Below, one piece after another: positions 8,162-17,204 of a DNA stretch of 49,958 bases (position 1 is the first letter of the stretch; the number at the start of each line of letters is the position of its first letter). The stretch is from Akkermansiaceae bacterium (lineage in GTDB: Bacteria > Verrucomicrobiota > Verrucomicrobiia > Verrucomicrobiales > Akkermansiaceae), in contig CAISTY010000061.1 of NCBI GenBank assembly GCA_903888515.1, positions 1-49,958 of the forward strand. Reading direction: 5' to 3'. The translations under genes were made by a program, and so were the position numbers. The notes under the pieces were generated by a model. It had not been told where the DNA came from. It saw nothing but the letters and a program-made list of their open reading frames with translations, and searched no databases.

Positions 8162-10699
8162 ATGCCAAGTCAAATAATCATGGAATATCCTGCCACCACC
8201 GCCACCGTTGAGACGCTTCCCAACGGTCTCACCCTGATCCTCGATCCAGACCCCACCGCACCCGTGGTAAGCGCCCAGATCTGGGTGGAAACCGGCAGCA
8301 TCCACGAAGACCGGCTCCTCGGCTCCGGTGTTTCGCATTTCCTCGAACACATGGTCTTCAAGGGCACCCGTGACTATGATGCCAACGAACTCGCCGATAC
8401 CGTGCAAGCCGCCGGCGGCCATTGGAATGCCTATACCAGCTTCGACCGTACCGTCTATTACATCGACGGACCGGCGGATTCCCTGCCGGTTTTCCTGCAG
8501 TGCCTAACCGGTCTGGTGTTCTTTCCCACGCTGCCCGAGGACGGGTTTGAAAAGGAAAAAGACGTGATCCGCCGTGAGATTGACATGAGTCTTGACGATC
8601 CGGACCACGCCGCCACGCGCTTGTTGTTTGCCACCGCTTTCCAACTCGATCCGCGCCGTCACCCGGTCATCGGCCATCGGCATCGCTTTGACTCCATTGA
8701 ATACGCCGATCTCGTCCGCTACCAACGCGAACGCTACACTCCGGACCGTTGTTTCGCGGTGATTTCCGGTGATTTCGATCCGGATGATGCCCGGCAACTC
8801 GTGACCCGTCTCACCCGCGAATGCTTGCAAGGCTGCGGGCGTGATCCACTCGTCGCCAGCGATCCTGCGCAACTCGGCCCGCGCCGCGCCCGCGAATCCT
8901 TCGCCATCCCCGCCAGCCGAATTTCCCTGGCATGGAAATCCCCTCCGCTCGATCACCCGGACACTCCTGCATTTGACGTGCTTGCCACCATCCTCGGCCG
9001 CGGCCGCGCCTCCCGCCTCCACCGCACGCTGCGCGAGGAACGCGGACTCGCTCTCGAAATCTCCGCTTTCTCATGGACCAGCCCCGGCCGCGAAGGCATC
9101 TTCGGCATCTCCGCCGACGCCGAACCCGCGAAACGCGACGCTCTCATCGAGGCCATTCTGTTGGAAATCGGCACCCTGCATGCTGATGTGTTAGACGATG
9201 ATCTCGCCAAGGCAAAACGCCAGATCGCCGCCAGTCAGTTCCGCAGTCTCACCACCGCCTCCGGCCGTGCGTCGGACCTTGCGTCGAACTGGCACGAGGC
9301 ACGGGATCTGGATTTCACCCGCCGTCATGTCGCGGCCATTCAGGACGTAACGGTCGAAGACATCCGACGGGTCGCCGCCCATCTTGCCGAGGTGCGGCTC
9401 ACCCTGACGGTGATCGATCCGCTAGACGCCGCAGTTCCAGCACGTGCCGGGAAGACCCGCCGCCGTCCCGAGGAGGTTCAAGTCCACACCCTGTCCAACG
9501 GTCTAACAATCGCGCTTATTCCAGACCACCGGGTTCCGCTCGTCCATTTGCAGGCCGCCGTATGTGCCGGGTTGCCATCCGAAACACCGGCCACCAACGG
9601 CCTCAACCAACTGCTCTCCGCCACCCTGCCCAAAGGCACCGCCACACGCAACGCCCGGGAAATCGCCATGACCCTGGAATCGCTCGGCGCCTCCATGGCG
9701 GCGAGCACCGGCAATAACGCCTTGCTCGTGCAAGCCTGCGGCCTCGCTCCGGACATCGCCACCCTCGCGGATGTTTTCTGTGAGGTGATGGTTTCCCCGA
9801 GCCTGCCGCCGGACGCCATCGTTCGTGAACAAGCCAGCCAACTGGCAATGTTAGAGGAAGCCGTGCAGGATCCGCTGCATACGGGTTTCCGCACCTTGCG
9901 CCACGCGGTGTTTCAGGGCACCGGTTACGGTCTCGACGCGCTCGGTTCGGCCGACACCCTGATGGCGCTGGATCGCGCGGGGCTCGCCGCCCATCATGCC
10001 CGGCATTTTATTGCGGCTAACATCACGCTTGCCATCGTCGGTGATTTCGACCCCGCCGCCGCCCTGGATCTGGCCGCCGGAAATCTATCAGCCATGCCTG
10101 CGGGCACCCGGTGGACTGCTCCCGCCGGCCGTTCCTGTTGCGGTGGCGACATCATGGTGCGCCTGCCGAAAAAACAAGCCGTGCTCGCCATCGGATTTAC
10201 CGGCACCACCGTCAACAGCCCGGACCGTCACATGCTGGCGATGATCCAGGAATACGCCTCGGACATGGCTGGTCCGCTCTTTTCGCGCATCCGCGAGGAA
10301 CTCGGCCTCGCCTATCAGATAGGGGCCACCCAGTTCCTCGGCTACGACGCCGGTCTCTTCACTTTCTATCTCGCCACCGCGCCCGAACAAGCGGAGTTGG
10401 CGCGCCGCGAATTGCTTGCGGAAATCGGTAAAATCGCCGCGTCCGGAATTCCAGCAGGCGCGTTCGAGCGCGTCCGCTGTACCGTGCTCAGCGGTCTCGC
10501 CATCCAACAACAATCACCCTCTCACGTCGCCCGCCAAGTCGCTCTTGACCTGCTCTTCGGCCACCCCGCCGACGAATACCGCCGCCTCGCCGCCACCTAT
10601 CAGGCCATCACCCCGATGCAAGTTCGCGAAACCGCCGCCCGCGTCTTTTCCGCCACCGCCACCATCGCCACCGTGCTGCCGGAGTCGGTGGCAGGATGA
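8162..10699 (+). CDS. M16 (pitrilysin) family zinc metallopeptidase, two-domain
   Basis: About 845 residues; the start could be 8162 or the ATG at 8180. The inverted zinc motif HxxEH is visible as HFLEH at residues 59-63, with the downstream acidic stretch EKEKDVIRREIDMSLDD supplying the third ligand. A second M16 half begins near residue 440 (VQVHTLSNGLTIALIPDHRVP) and lacks a zinc motif. It closes with the family R/Y region REELGLAYQIGA. Two M16 domains in one chain are common in bacteria and form the peptidase clamshell. No clear signal peptide is present, so it is likely cytoplasmic or exported by an unseen route. Its substrates cannot be inferred. Confidence 0.9.
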   Translation: MPSQIIMEYPATTATVETLPNGLTLILDPDPTAPVVSAQIWVETGSIHEDRLLGSGVSHFLEHMVFKGTRDYDANELADTVQAAGGHWNAYTSFDRTVYYIDGPADSLPVFLQCLTGLVFFPTLPEDGFEKEKDVIRREIDMSLDDPDHAATRLLFATAFQLDPRRHPVIGHRHRFDSIEYADLVRYQRERYTPDRCFAVISGDFDPDDARQLVTRLTRECLQGCGRDPLVASDPAQLGPRRARESFAIPASRISLAWKSPPLDHPDTPAFDVLATILGRGRASRLHRTLREERGLALEISAFSWTSPGREGIFGISADAEPAKRDALIEAILLEIGTLHADVLDDDLAKAKRQIAASQFRSLTTASGRASDLASNWHEARDLDFTRRHVAAIQDVTVEDIRRVAAHLAEVRLTLTVIDPLDAAVPARAGKTRRRPEEVQVHTLSNGLTIALIPDHRVPLVHLQAAVCAGLPSETPATNGLNQLLSATLPKGTATRNAREIAMTLESLGASMAASTGNNALLVQACGLAPDIATLADVFCEVMVSPSLPPDAIVREQASQLAMLEEAVQDPLHTGFRTLRHAVFQGTGYGLDALGSADTLMALDRAGLAAHHARHFIAANITLAIVGDFDPAAALDLAAGNLSAMPAGTRWTAPAGRSCCGGDIMVRLPKKQAVLAIGFTGTTVNSPDRHMLAMIQEYASDMAGPLFSRIREELGLAYQIGATQFLGYDAGLFTFYLATAPEQAELARRELLAEIGKIAASGIPAGAFERVRCTVLSGLAIQQQSPSHVARQVALDLLFGHPADEYRRLAATYQAITPMQVRETAARVFSATATIATVLPESVAG

Positions 10700-10764
10700 T
10701 CGCGACCTTGCGGACAGGCATCGCTGCATGGCTGCATGAAAAACAACAAGCGCATGCGGCGGAT

Positions 10765-12048
10765 CTACGGACGTTCCAGCAGGATATTACCCCCTAACAC
10801 GACCAGGTCCACGCGGCCCATGAGGGTTTGGTCGAGGAACGGGGTGTTTTGGGATTTGGATTGCATGAAGTCGCGGGTGAAGGTGGTGGTGGCAGCGGGA
10901 TCGAAGAGAATGAGATCCACCGGTTGGCCATCGGCGATGGCGGCGACGGGCAGACCCATCAGGCGGCGGGGCTCTGCGCTGTATCGTTTGACGATGAGAT
11001 CCCAGCCGAATTTGTGGGTGGCGACGAAGTGGTGGTGAAGCGAGACCAGCGCGGTATCGAGGCCGGTGATGCCGTTAGGGGCGGTGGTGAAATCCTGCGA
11101 TTTCTCGAACGGCGTGTGCGGTGCGTGGTCGGTGGCAATGAGGTCGAAGACACCGTCAAGGAGGCCTTGGAGGAGCGCTTCTTTGTCCGCCCGGGTGCGC
11201 AGCGGCGGGTTCATTTTGTAGTGGGTGTCGTAGTCGCCGATGTCCTCGTCGGTGAAAAGCAGATGGTGCGGGGTGACTTCGGCGGTTAATCTAACATCGC
11301 CGCGCCGTTTCCAGGCGCGGATGGATTCCATGCCGAGTTGGCTGGAGACATGTTGGATGTGGATATGGGCACCGGTGGCGTGGGCCAGGCGGATGTCGCG
11401 TTCGATGATGATTTCCTCGGCGCAGGCGGGTGAGCCCTTGATGCCGAGGCGGTAGCTCACGGGTCCGTCGTTGAGGGCGCGCGGACCGGCGAGTTCGGGG
11501 ACCTCGCAATGGCTGGCGAAGAACATGCCGAACTCGGTGGCGTATTGCATGGCACGCATCAACACCGCCGGGTCACCGGTAGTGTCGCCGTCGTCGGTGA
11601 GCATCCTCACGCCAAGCGCGCGCATGCCGTCGATGCCTGATAGTTCCTTGCCGTGACGTTCCTTGGTGACACAACCGGAAATGAAAACCGGAATACGGGC
11701 CGTACCTTTGATGATCTCCATCACCTGGCGCACCACGGTGGCGGAGTCGATGGCGGGTTGGGTGTTAGGCATCATGACCACGCCGGTGATGCCGCCGTTG
11801 ATGGCGGCTTCGGTGCCGCTGGCGATGGTTTCCTTGGCTTCGAAGCCGGGTTCGCGCAAATGCACATGGGCGTCAAACATGCCGGGCAACAGGATGCGCC
11901 CGCGAGCGTCGATGACGCGGGTGCCTTCAGGCACGGTCAGGCCGTGGCCGATTTGTTGGATGATGCCGCCGACGAGCAGCACGTCGGCATCGGTCAGGGC
12001 CGGTGAATTTTCGGAGGCGATGCGGGCGTTGGTGATGAGGAGGTGCAT
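10765..12048 (-). CDS. pyrC: Dihydroorotase (type I)
   Basis: 427 residues from the ATG at 12048. It catalyses cyclisation of carbamoyl-aspartate to dihydroorotate in pyrimidine synthesis. The metal-binding DAHVHLREPG (His61, His63) is followed by GITGVVMMPNTQP, a later HIQHVS, and IATDHAPHT, all diagnostic of the class I enzyme. The gene is on the same strand as pyrB but separated from it by about 1.5 kb that holds an opposite-strand gene and decayed sequences, so it probably has its own promoter. Confidence 0.95.
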   Translation of the reverse strand: MHLLITNARIASENSPALTDADVLLVGGIIQQIGHGLTVPEGTRVIDARGRILLPGMFDAHVHLREPGFEAKETIASGTEAAINGGITGVVMMPNTQPAIDSATVVRQVMEIIKGTARIPVFISGCVTKERHGKELSGIDGMRALGVRMLTDDGDTTGDPAVLMRAMQYATEFGMFFASHCEVPELAGPRALNDGPVSYRLGIKGSPACAEEIIIERDIRLAHATGAHIHIQHVSSQLGMESIRAWKRRGDVRLTAEVTPHHLLFTDEDIGDYDTHYKMNPPLRTRADKEALLQGLLDGVFDLIATDHAPHTPFEKSQDFTTAPNGITGLDTALVSLHHHFVATHKFGWDLIVKRYSAEPRRLMGLPVAAIADGQPVDLILFDPAATTTFTRDFMQSKSQNTPFLDQTLMGRVDLVVLGGNILLERP

Positions 12049-12400
12049 AAGAGAAGATGTTTGAACCGCCAAGGCGCCAAGATCGCCAAGGGATGAAGAG
12101 GTTTGGATGGGAATTTGAGGGGTGGATCGATACGCGGAGGACGTGATGTTGGATTGGGAGTTATGGGATGCGGCGGAAAGGGTGGCGAAAGAATCGGAAA
12201 GTCCACAAGGGCTGAATTAGCCTTTAATGGCTAAAATATCAATGATTTGTTTTGAGGCGGTTAGGAGGGATCGGATGGATCGGAGGTGCGCAGGACGCGG
12301 CGTGGGGCGCGGAAGGGGAATGGGCAAAGGCATGAAAAAATGCATAAACTTCTTGGCTACGCGGGCGGAATGGGTATTTTCGCGTTTGAGGAATACATCC
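12049..12400. other. Intergenic region upstream of pyrC
   Basis: No gene is supported. It holds dispersed-repeat copy 2 (12060-12091) and, at its right end, leader-like element A1 (from 12347) that runs into the start of the next gene. It must also contain the pyrC promoter on the minus strand, which I could not identify. Confidence 0.6.
12060..12091 (+). repeat. Dispersed repeat, copy 2
   Basis: Near-identical to 30-61: TTTGAACCGCCAAG, then CGCCAAG words. It lies 12 bp upstream of the pyrC start, on the opposite strand sense. Confidence 0.7.
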
Positions 12401-12423
12401 ATGAAAATCACCGGTTTGATAAT
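12347..12423 (+). promoter_or_regulatory. Leader-like element A1 (TTGGCT, 17 bp, ATTTTC, start codon)
   Basis: About 77 bp are shared with 25758-25836. The copy has TTGGCT at 12353-12358, 17 bp, then ATTTTCGCGTTTGAGG, and it includes the ATG at 12401 with the first eight or so codons of the downstream gene. The spacing fits a -35/-10 pair, but the downstream hexamer is a poor -10 box. The CGCGTTTGAG part recurs in element B2 at 43217. That it is a promoter is an inference. Confidence 0.45.
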
Positions 12424-12895
12424 GCTCATCAGCATCAGCACATCCATGCTCGGCCTCGCGGCTGCGGCAAATTCACCCAAGGTCCTTCCAAGAAAGGACG
12501 TCCCTGAAGTCGTTCGTGCCAAAGCAGACCAAGAAGCGGGTGTCCATAAAGTCACCAAATACAAACAATTGGAAAACGGCAATATTGTCGCCGACTCCGG
12601 CAACGGCAAGAACCGCAAAATGTTCGAATACACCCCCACGGGTACTTATATCGGCTATAGTCAACCGATGACGGAAACCAAACTCCCGGACGTGATCCGC
12701 AAACATTACATCAACACCATGGAGAAAAAGGACTGCCCTACCTGCCCGCTGGTCCTTGCCAGAATCAGCACGTTGGTTTCAGTTGAAAAAGTCACTCCTG
12801 CGGGTTCAAGTACGGCTGTTTACCGCTGTAAAGGTTCCCTAAAAGGGACAATCACCACCACGGATTACGATGAGTCCGGGAAGGTGCTCAAATGA
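12401..12895 (+). CDS. Small secreted protein of unknown function
   Basis: 164 residues starting MKITGLIMLI, a clear signal peptide that ends near AAAANS. I chose this start over in-frame upstream ones because it opens the signal sequence and sits in the same place in the duplicated leader element. The mature part is hydrophilic with no recognised domain. It has one CPTC pair near the middle (KKDCPTCPLV) and a third Cys near the C-terminus (YRCKGS). The last 8 bases overlap the end of an opposite-strand AAA-ATPase pseudogene. The gene interrupts the pyrB-pyrC neighbourhood, which suggests late arrival. Confidence 0.6.
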   Translation: MKITGLIMLISISTSMLGLAAAANSPKVLPRKDVPEVVRAKADQEAGVHKVTKYKQLENGNIVADSGNGKNRKMFEYTPTGTYIGYSQPMTETKLPDVIRKHYINTMEKKDCPTCPLVLARISTLVSVEKVTPAGSSTAVYRCKGSLKGTITTTDYDESGKVLK

Positions 12896-13392
12896 GACCG
12901 TTCCTGTAACCCAGGAAAGCGACGAGAACATCCCTCTCCCCGGCTTCCTGCATCATGGTGATCGAATGGCTGGCCGCAATGATCTGCGAACGCTGGGATG
13001 CGGCGACCTCGGTGAGCAGATTGCAAACATCCCGCTGACGGAGATACCGATAAAGATATTGGAGGTTTTGCGATCCTTGCCGACCCCGGTGGCTTCATGG
13101 GTGTGGAGATTCTTCCATAACAGCTTGGCCGATGGGACCGGAATGGCGTGCAGGTCGCGGCGGTTGAGAGTCACTCCCGGGCGCGCCTTCGGGGTTTTGG
13201 CCAAGTTCCCGTTGGCGTCCTTTTTTCCCATCGTGCGGACCAGCGGCGCCACCCGGCATCCCACAGCGTGAGGGCCTACAGGGCGTTGGATTTGCCTGAA
13301 TTGTTAGGACCAATGAACACCACATGGCCGCCAAGCTCGATATCGACATCGTCGAAACACTTGAAGTTGGTGACTCGAAGACGGGTGATCAT
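12888..13392 (-). pseudogene. AAA-family ATP-binding protein, internally deleted and frameshifted remnant
   Basis: Reading the minus strand from the ATG at 13392 gives MITRLRVTNFKCFDDVDIEL and then a Walker A motif, GPNNSGKSNAL, followed at once by a TAG stop. After the stop the homology continues in frame (ALTLWDAGWRRW), then moves to another frame (RPGVTLNRRDLHAIPVPSA). Near the 3' end it resumes as LLTEVAASQRSQIIAASHS and ends GYRNGLI-stop. These pieces match the start, Walker A region and C-terminal signature of RecF/OLD-like AAA ATPases, with the middle of the protein absent. A nonsense codon, at least one frameshift and a large internal deletion make it non-functional. Confidence 0.75.
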
Positions 13393-13406
13393 GGGATGCG
13401 GGTGGG

Positions 13407-13505
13407 TCAGTTTGGAGCGAGGATTTTCAGTTCGCGGATGGTGTCGAAATGCGCGTCTTTGGCGAGAAGCGCAAGGTGCTGCGCGTGTGCGACGGTGATT
13501 CGCAT
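13407..13505 (-). pseudogene. C-terminal remnant of a PIN-domain (VapC-like) protein
   Basis: The minus strand reads RITVAHAQHLALLAKDAH and on to FDTIRELKILAPN before a TGA at 13407-13409. The pattern of Ala/Leu-rich helix, LAKDAHFD, then I-x-x-LK matches the C-terminal end of PIN-domain toxins, where L-x-T-x-D-x-HF is the usual form. No N-terminal acidic residues or start are present, so it is a fragment. It sits beside the AAA-ATPase remnant and downstream of pyrB. Confidence 0.5.
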
Positions 13506-13565
13506 CGATTTTGTGGTTCTTTTAAAAACTCCATGCATTTGCATCATTTCAAGTCATTTCCCCTG

Positions 13566-14492
13566 CTAGTCCTCATGCGTGGCACCCGGCTTGAGCCAGT
13601 AAAGCACGGCCATTCTAACAGCGATGCCGTTTTCCACCTGGTCGTTGATGAGGGTGCGTTCGTAATCCATCACGGCGTCGCAAAGCTCGACGCCGCGGTT
13701 GACCGGGCCGGGGTGCATGATGTAGAGGCCGCGGTCGCGGATTTCGGCGAGGCGTGCTTCAGTGACGCCGTAGAGGCGGTGGTATTCGCGCAGGCTGGGG
13801 AAGTATTGCACGTCCTGACGCTCCATTTGGACGCGCAGCAGATAGACGAAATCCGGAGCCCATGCCATGGCTGCGGTGTAATCGGTGAAGCGGCGGATGT
13901 CCTGACACAGGCGCGGAACCAGCGAACCGGGGCCGAGGTGGGCGACTTCGACGCCGAGTTTTTGCAGGATCAAGCTGGTAGAGCGGGCGACGCGCGAGTG
14001 CAGGATGTCACCGACGATGAGGACTTTTTTGCCAGCGGGATCGGGGAATATTTCCTTGATGGTGAAGGCGTCTAACAGCGCTTGGGTGGGATGCGCGTGG
14101 GCGCCGTCGCCGGCATTGATGACGGAGGCACGGGTGAGTTTGGCGATTTGACCGGGGAGCCCGGAGCGGCTGTGGCGGACGATGATGAAGTCGGTGCGCA
14201 TGGCCTGGAGGGTTTCGACGGTTTCCCTAACGGATTCGCCCTTGGTGATGGACGAGCGGGCGACGTCGAAGTTGATGACATCGGCGGACAGGCGTTTGGC
14301 GGCGACTTCGAAGGACGAGTGCGTGCGGGTGCTGGCCTCGTAGAAGAGCATGAGCACGGATTTTCCCTTGAGGGCGGGGACTTTTTTCACCGACCGGGTG
14401 AAGAGTTCCTTGAAAGGGACGGATTGATCGAGGAGGTGGTCGATTTCCGAGCGATCAAGGGATGCGATGTCGAGCAGGTCTTTATGTGGCAT
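13566..14492 (-). CDS. pyrB: Aspartate carbamoyltransferase, catalytic subunit
   Basis: 308 residues from MPHKDLLDI. It joins carbamoyl phosphate and aspartate, the committed step of pyrimidine synthesis. The carbamoyl-phosphate loop STRTHSSFE (Ser54-Thr57) is intact, followed by KGESVRETVETL, GDGAHAHPTQALLD and the aspartate-side HPGPVNRGVE. The start overlaps the end of the upstream membrane-protein gene by 11 bp, so it is translated as part of the purD-pyrR unit. No pyrI regulatory subunit is present, and PyrR is encoded two genes upstream. Confidence 0.96.
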   Translation of the reverse strand: MPHKDLLDIASLDRSEIDHLLDQSVPFKELFTRSVKKVPALKGKSVLMLFYEASTRTHSSFEVAAKRLSADVINFDVARSSITKGESVRETVETLQAMRTDFIIVRHSRSGLPGQIAKLTRASVINAGDGAHAHPTQALLDAFTIKEIFPDPAGKKVLIVGDILHSRVARSTSLILQKLGVEVAHLGPGSLVPRLCQDIRRFTDYTAAMAWAPDFVYLLRVQMERQDVQYFPSLREYHRLYGVTEARLAEIRDRGLYIMHPGPVNRGVELCDAVMDYERTLINDQVENGIAVRMAVLYWLKPGATHED

Positions 14493-15327
14493 TCCGGAGT
14501 TGGGGGAAAAAGTGAAGCGCACCGAAAACGATGACGAACAGGGTGATCACCGCGATGAAAGCGGCATGATGGCGGGAGAGGGGTTTTTTGAGGGCGATGA
14601 AACCGGCGATGAACAACGCGATGGCGGCGCAGCAAGCGGGGATGGTGATGGGGAGCGAAGCGAAGGCAAAGGAGGATGCTCCGCGGAGAGGGACGGCGTC
14701 TAACGGAGGAAAAAAAACGATGGAGCATAACTCTAGGGCGGCGGGTGACGCGCCGGCGAGTGCTATCAGATAGCCGGGGATGATGAGGGCGGGATGGGCG
14801 GCGACGAGTTTGGGATGGGCCACGGGAACCAACATGGCGAGCGCTTCACGGCGGCGGATTTCGGCCAGTTCCTGTTCGTCGTGGCGGGATTGAGGGAGGT
14901 TGGATTCCGCATGGGACACGGCATGGGGCATGGCCGGCAGCAGGGGTGGCTCGGATTTGCGCAGGGAGCGGCCGGGTTTGAAGATGACGGGATGCGGAGC
15001 CGGGGACGTGGTGTCCTGCTCCACGGATGGGGGTTGCGCGAGCGGGAGGATGGGAGTTCTTTCCAAGCGTTTCAACGAATGGACCGGCTTGGGTCCGTGG
15101 TGAACGGGTGCGGGCGACGCGGGGATGCGGGCCGGATCGGCGGGAGCGTCACTTGGAGATTCTGTTAGCAGGCGCGGGGCATGGATGGGTCTATCAGGCG
15201 CCGCCGTGGCGGGTGGTTGCGTTGAAGTCGCTGCTTGCTCACCGGGAGCAACTCCGGGAATGCCAAGAGATTCGCGGAGTTGGGCAATCTCCGCAGGGGA
15301 TTTCTTGCGCTGTGGCAGGAGGCTCAT
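14482..15327 (-). CDS. Membrane protein of unknown function in the pyrimidine operon
   Basis: 281 residues from MSLLPQRKKSP. Residues 1-165 are hydrophilic and Pro/Ala-rich, likely disordered and cytoplasmic. Residues 175-275 hold about three membrane helices (ALIIPGYLIALAGASPAALEL; LPITIPACCAAIALFIAGFI; AAFIAVITLFVIVFGAL). No known domain is recognised. Its start overlaps the pyrR stop (ATGA at 15324-15327) and its end overlaps the pyrB start by 11 bp, so it is translationally embedded between two pyrimidine genes. A link to uracil uptake or regulation is only a guess. Confidence 0.75.
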   Translation of the reverse strand: MSLLPQRKKSPAEIAQLRESLGIPGVAPGEQAATSTQPPATAAPDRPIHAPRLLTESPSDAPADPARIPASPAPVHHGPKPVHSLKRLERTPILPLAQPPSVEQDTTSPAPHPVIFKPGRSLRKSEPPLLPAMPHAVSHAESNLPQSRHDEQELAEIRRREALAMLVPVAHPKLVAAHPALIIPGYLIALAGASPAALELCSIVFFPPLDAVPLRGASSFAFASLPITIPACCAAIALFIAGFIALKKPLSRHHAAFIAVITLFVIVFGALHFFPQLRNAT

Positions 15328-15857
15328 GGCATTTCTTTTTCGACGATCTGAACTTGGTCCAGGCCGTCCGTCCCTTCCAACGACACCCATACATGATCGA
15401 GGCGGTGGGTGTCGAGTGTGATGCCCACATAATCCGGTTGGATGGGCATTTCACGGTGTCCGCGGTCGATCAGGACGGCGAGTTCGACCTTGGCGGGGCG
15501 GCCGTAATCGGAGAGCGCGTCGAGGGCGGCGCGGATCGTGCGCCCGGTAAAGAGCACGTCGTCCACAAGGATGATGTGGGCTCCCTCGACGGTGAAAGGA
15601 ATGTCGCTTTCCTGAAGTGCGGGGTTTTCGTGAAGGTGTGCGAAATCGTCCCGATAGAGCGAAATGTCGAGCACGCCGAAGGACAGGTCGCGGTCCTCTT
15701 CGGAGAGCATGTTGAGGAGGCGTTGCGCCACCTCGTCGCCGCGGCTGCGGATGCCGATCAGAGCGAGTGCTTTGCCTTGGCTTTTTTTACGGATGGCCAG
15801 AACGAGGCGTTCCACTCCGGCTGCGATGTCTTCGGCGGTGAGGGTGCGTTGGTGCAT
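15324..15857 (-). CDS. pyrR: Bifunctional pyrimidine regulator / uracil phosphoribosyltransferase PyrR
   Basis: 177 residues from MHQRTLTAEDI, the normal length of PyrR. The PRPP-binding motif ILVDDVLFTGRTIRAALDAL is exact for the family, as are LIGIRSRGDEVAQRL near residue 35 and LIDRGHREMPIQPDYVG near residue 135. In Gram-positive bacteria PyrR binds nascent pyr mRNA and attenuates transcription. I could not recognise a PyrR-binding anti-antiterminator in the short gaps here, so RNA binding is unproven. It starts 7 bp after the purD stop and overlaps the next gene by 4 bp. Confidence 0.94.
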   Translation of the reverse strand: MHQRTLTAEDIAAGVERLVLAIRKKSQGKALALIGIRSRGDEVAQRLLNMLSEEDRDLSFGVLDISLYRDDFAHLHENPALQESDIPFTVEGAHIILVDDVLFTGRTIRAALDALSDYGRPAKVELAVLIDRGHREMPIQPDYVGITLDTHRLDHVWVSLEGTDGLDQVQIVEKEMP

Positions 15858-15864
15858 GGGTGGT

Positions 15865-17118
15865 TCAATCAAAGTTGAGGATACCGATGTCGCGGCGGCG
15901 TTGCAAGCCGTCGAATCGGATGAGATCGGCAGCGGTATGGGCCTTGGCAACGGCTTCCTGGCGGGTGATGCCGCCAGAGACGACGGCGAGCACGCGGCCG
16001 CCGTGGGTTTCCCATGTGCCATCGGTTTTTTTGCGGGTGCCGGCGTGGTAAACGCGGAAATCCCCGGTGTTTTCGAGACCGGTGATGAGATCACCGTTGC
16101 GCGAGGATTCCGGATAGCCTGCGGATGCGAGGATCACACAGACGCTCCATCCGTCATCGAAGGTGATGAGGTCACTGCGCAGTTCGCCATTTGCACCAGC
16201 AAGGCAGAAGGTGGCGAGATCGCCTTTCACCAAGGGCATGACCGCTTGACACTCGGGGTCACCAAAGCGGCAGTTGTATTCGATGACTTGCGGGCCGTGG
16301 GGCGTGAGCATCAGGCCGAAGTAGAGGAATCCGCGGTACGGCAGACCTTCCTTGCGCAGGCCGGCGACGGTCGGCCGGACGATTTCCTGTTCGATGCGCG
16401 CCATGACGTCTTGGGAAACCAGGCGGCGGCTGGCGACGGCACCCATGCCGCCGGTGTTAGGGCCGAGATCGCCGTCGCGCGCACGCTTGTAATCGCGGGC
16501 CGGAGTGAACACGAGGTATTGATCATCGATGATCGCGGCGAACACCGAAACCTCGGGGCCGCTAAGACATTGCTCGACAAGCACGCGCCCCGCACCGAAG
16601 CGGCGTTGGGTGAATACCTCATCCAGGAATGTGAGAGCGGACGTTTCATCCGGGCAGACGGCCACGCCCTTGCCGGCGGCGAGTCCATCGTATTTGAGAA
16701 CCGTCGGGTATTCGCCGGCGATGGCGGCGAGGGCTTCTTCCAACGTGTCGGTGGCCGTGGCGCGCGCGGTGGGGATGTTGTTACGGACCAGAAATTGTTT
16801 GGCGAATTCCTTGCTGGCCTCTAACCGGGCGGATTCCTTGGGGGGGCCCCAGCACGGAATGCCGTGTCGTGCGCAGAGGTTGGCGAGTCCCGGACCTTTG
16901 ACGAGGTAGCTTTCCTCGCCAGCCACGCAGAGGTCGATCGAGTTGGCTTTCATCCAGGCAACAAGCGATTCAAGACCATCGGCCGCGATCGGTTTGGCGG
17001 TTTCGAAAATCGCGTCACTGCCGGGGAAGCAGAACACCTCGGGTTTTCCCGGTGATTCCGCCAGGGCTTTCACCAGCGCGTGCTCGCGTCCTCCTTTGCC
17101 AACAACCAGAAGTTTCAT
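15865..17118 (-). CDS. purD: Phosphoribosylamine-glycine ligase (GAR synthetase)
   Basis: 417 residues from MKLLVVGKGGREHAL, the hallmark N-terminus of PurD. It ligates glycine to 5-phosphoribosylamine using ATP in purine synthesis. The ATP-grasp core is visible (KYDGLAAGKGVAVCPD, then VIEYNCRFGDPECQAVMPL). It begins the minus-strand unit purD-pyrR-membrane protein-pyrB, so purine and pyrimidine genes are transcribed together here. The 86 bp before it, up to the end of rpe, could hold a promoter, but rpe read-through is also possible. Confidence 0.96.
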   Translation of the reverse strand: MKLLVVGKGGREHALVKALAESPGKPEVFCFPGSDAIFETAKPIAADGLESLVAWMKANSIDLCVAGEESYLVKGPGLANLCARHGIPCWGPPKESARLEASKEFAKQFLVRNNIPTARATATDTLEEALAAIAGEYPTVLKYDGLAAGKGVAVCPDETSALTFLDEVFTQRRFGAGRVLVEQCLSGPEVSVFAAIIDDQYLVFTPARDYKRARDGDLGPNTGGMGAVASRRLVSQDVMARIEQEIVRPTVAGLRKEGLPYRGFLYFGLMLTPHGPQVIEYNCRFGDPECQAVMPLVKGDLATFCLAGANGELRSDLITFDDGWSVCVILASAGYPESSRNGDLITGLENTGDFRVYHAGTRKKTDGTWETHGGRVLAVVSGGITRQEAVAKAHTAADLIRFDGLQRRRDIGILNFD

Positions 17119-17204
17119 CGGCGGGATATTCGCGGAATTCCAGGAAAGACACAACCTGAATCACCAAGTGTGGCAGTGAAACGCCGAATGCTTGTCGGGG
17201 AATT

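Noticed and set aside
10736..11289. Plus-strand open frames over pyrC
   Set aside because: They are antisense to a well-supported dihydroorotase.
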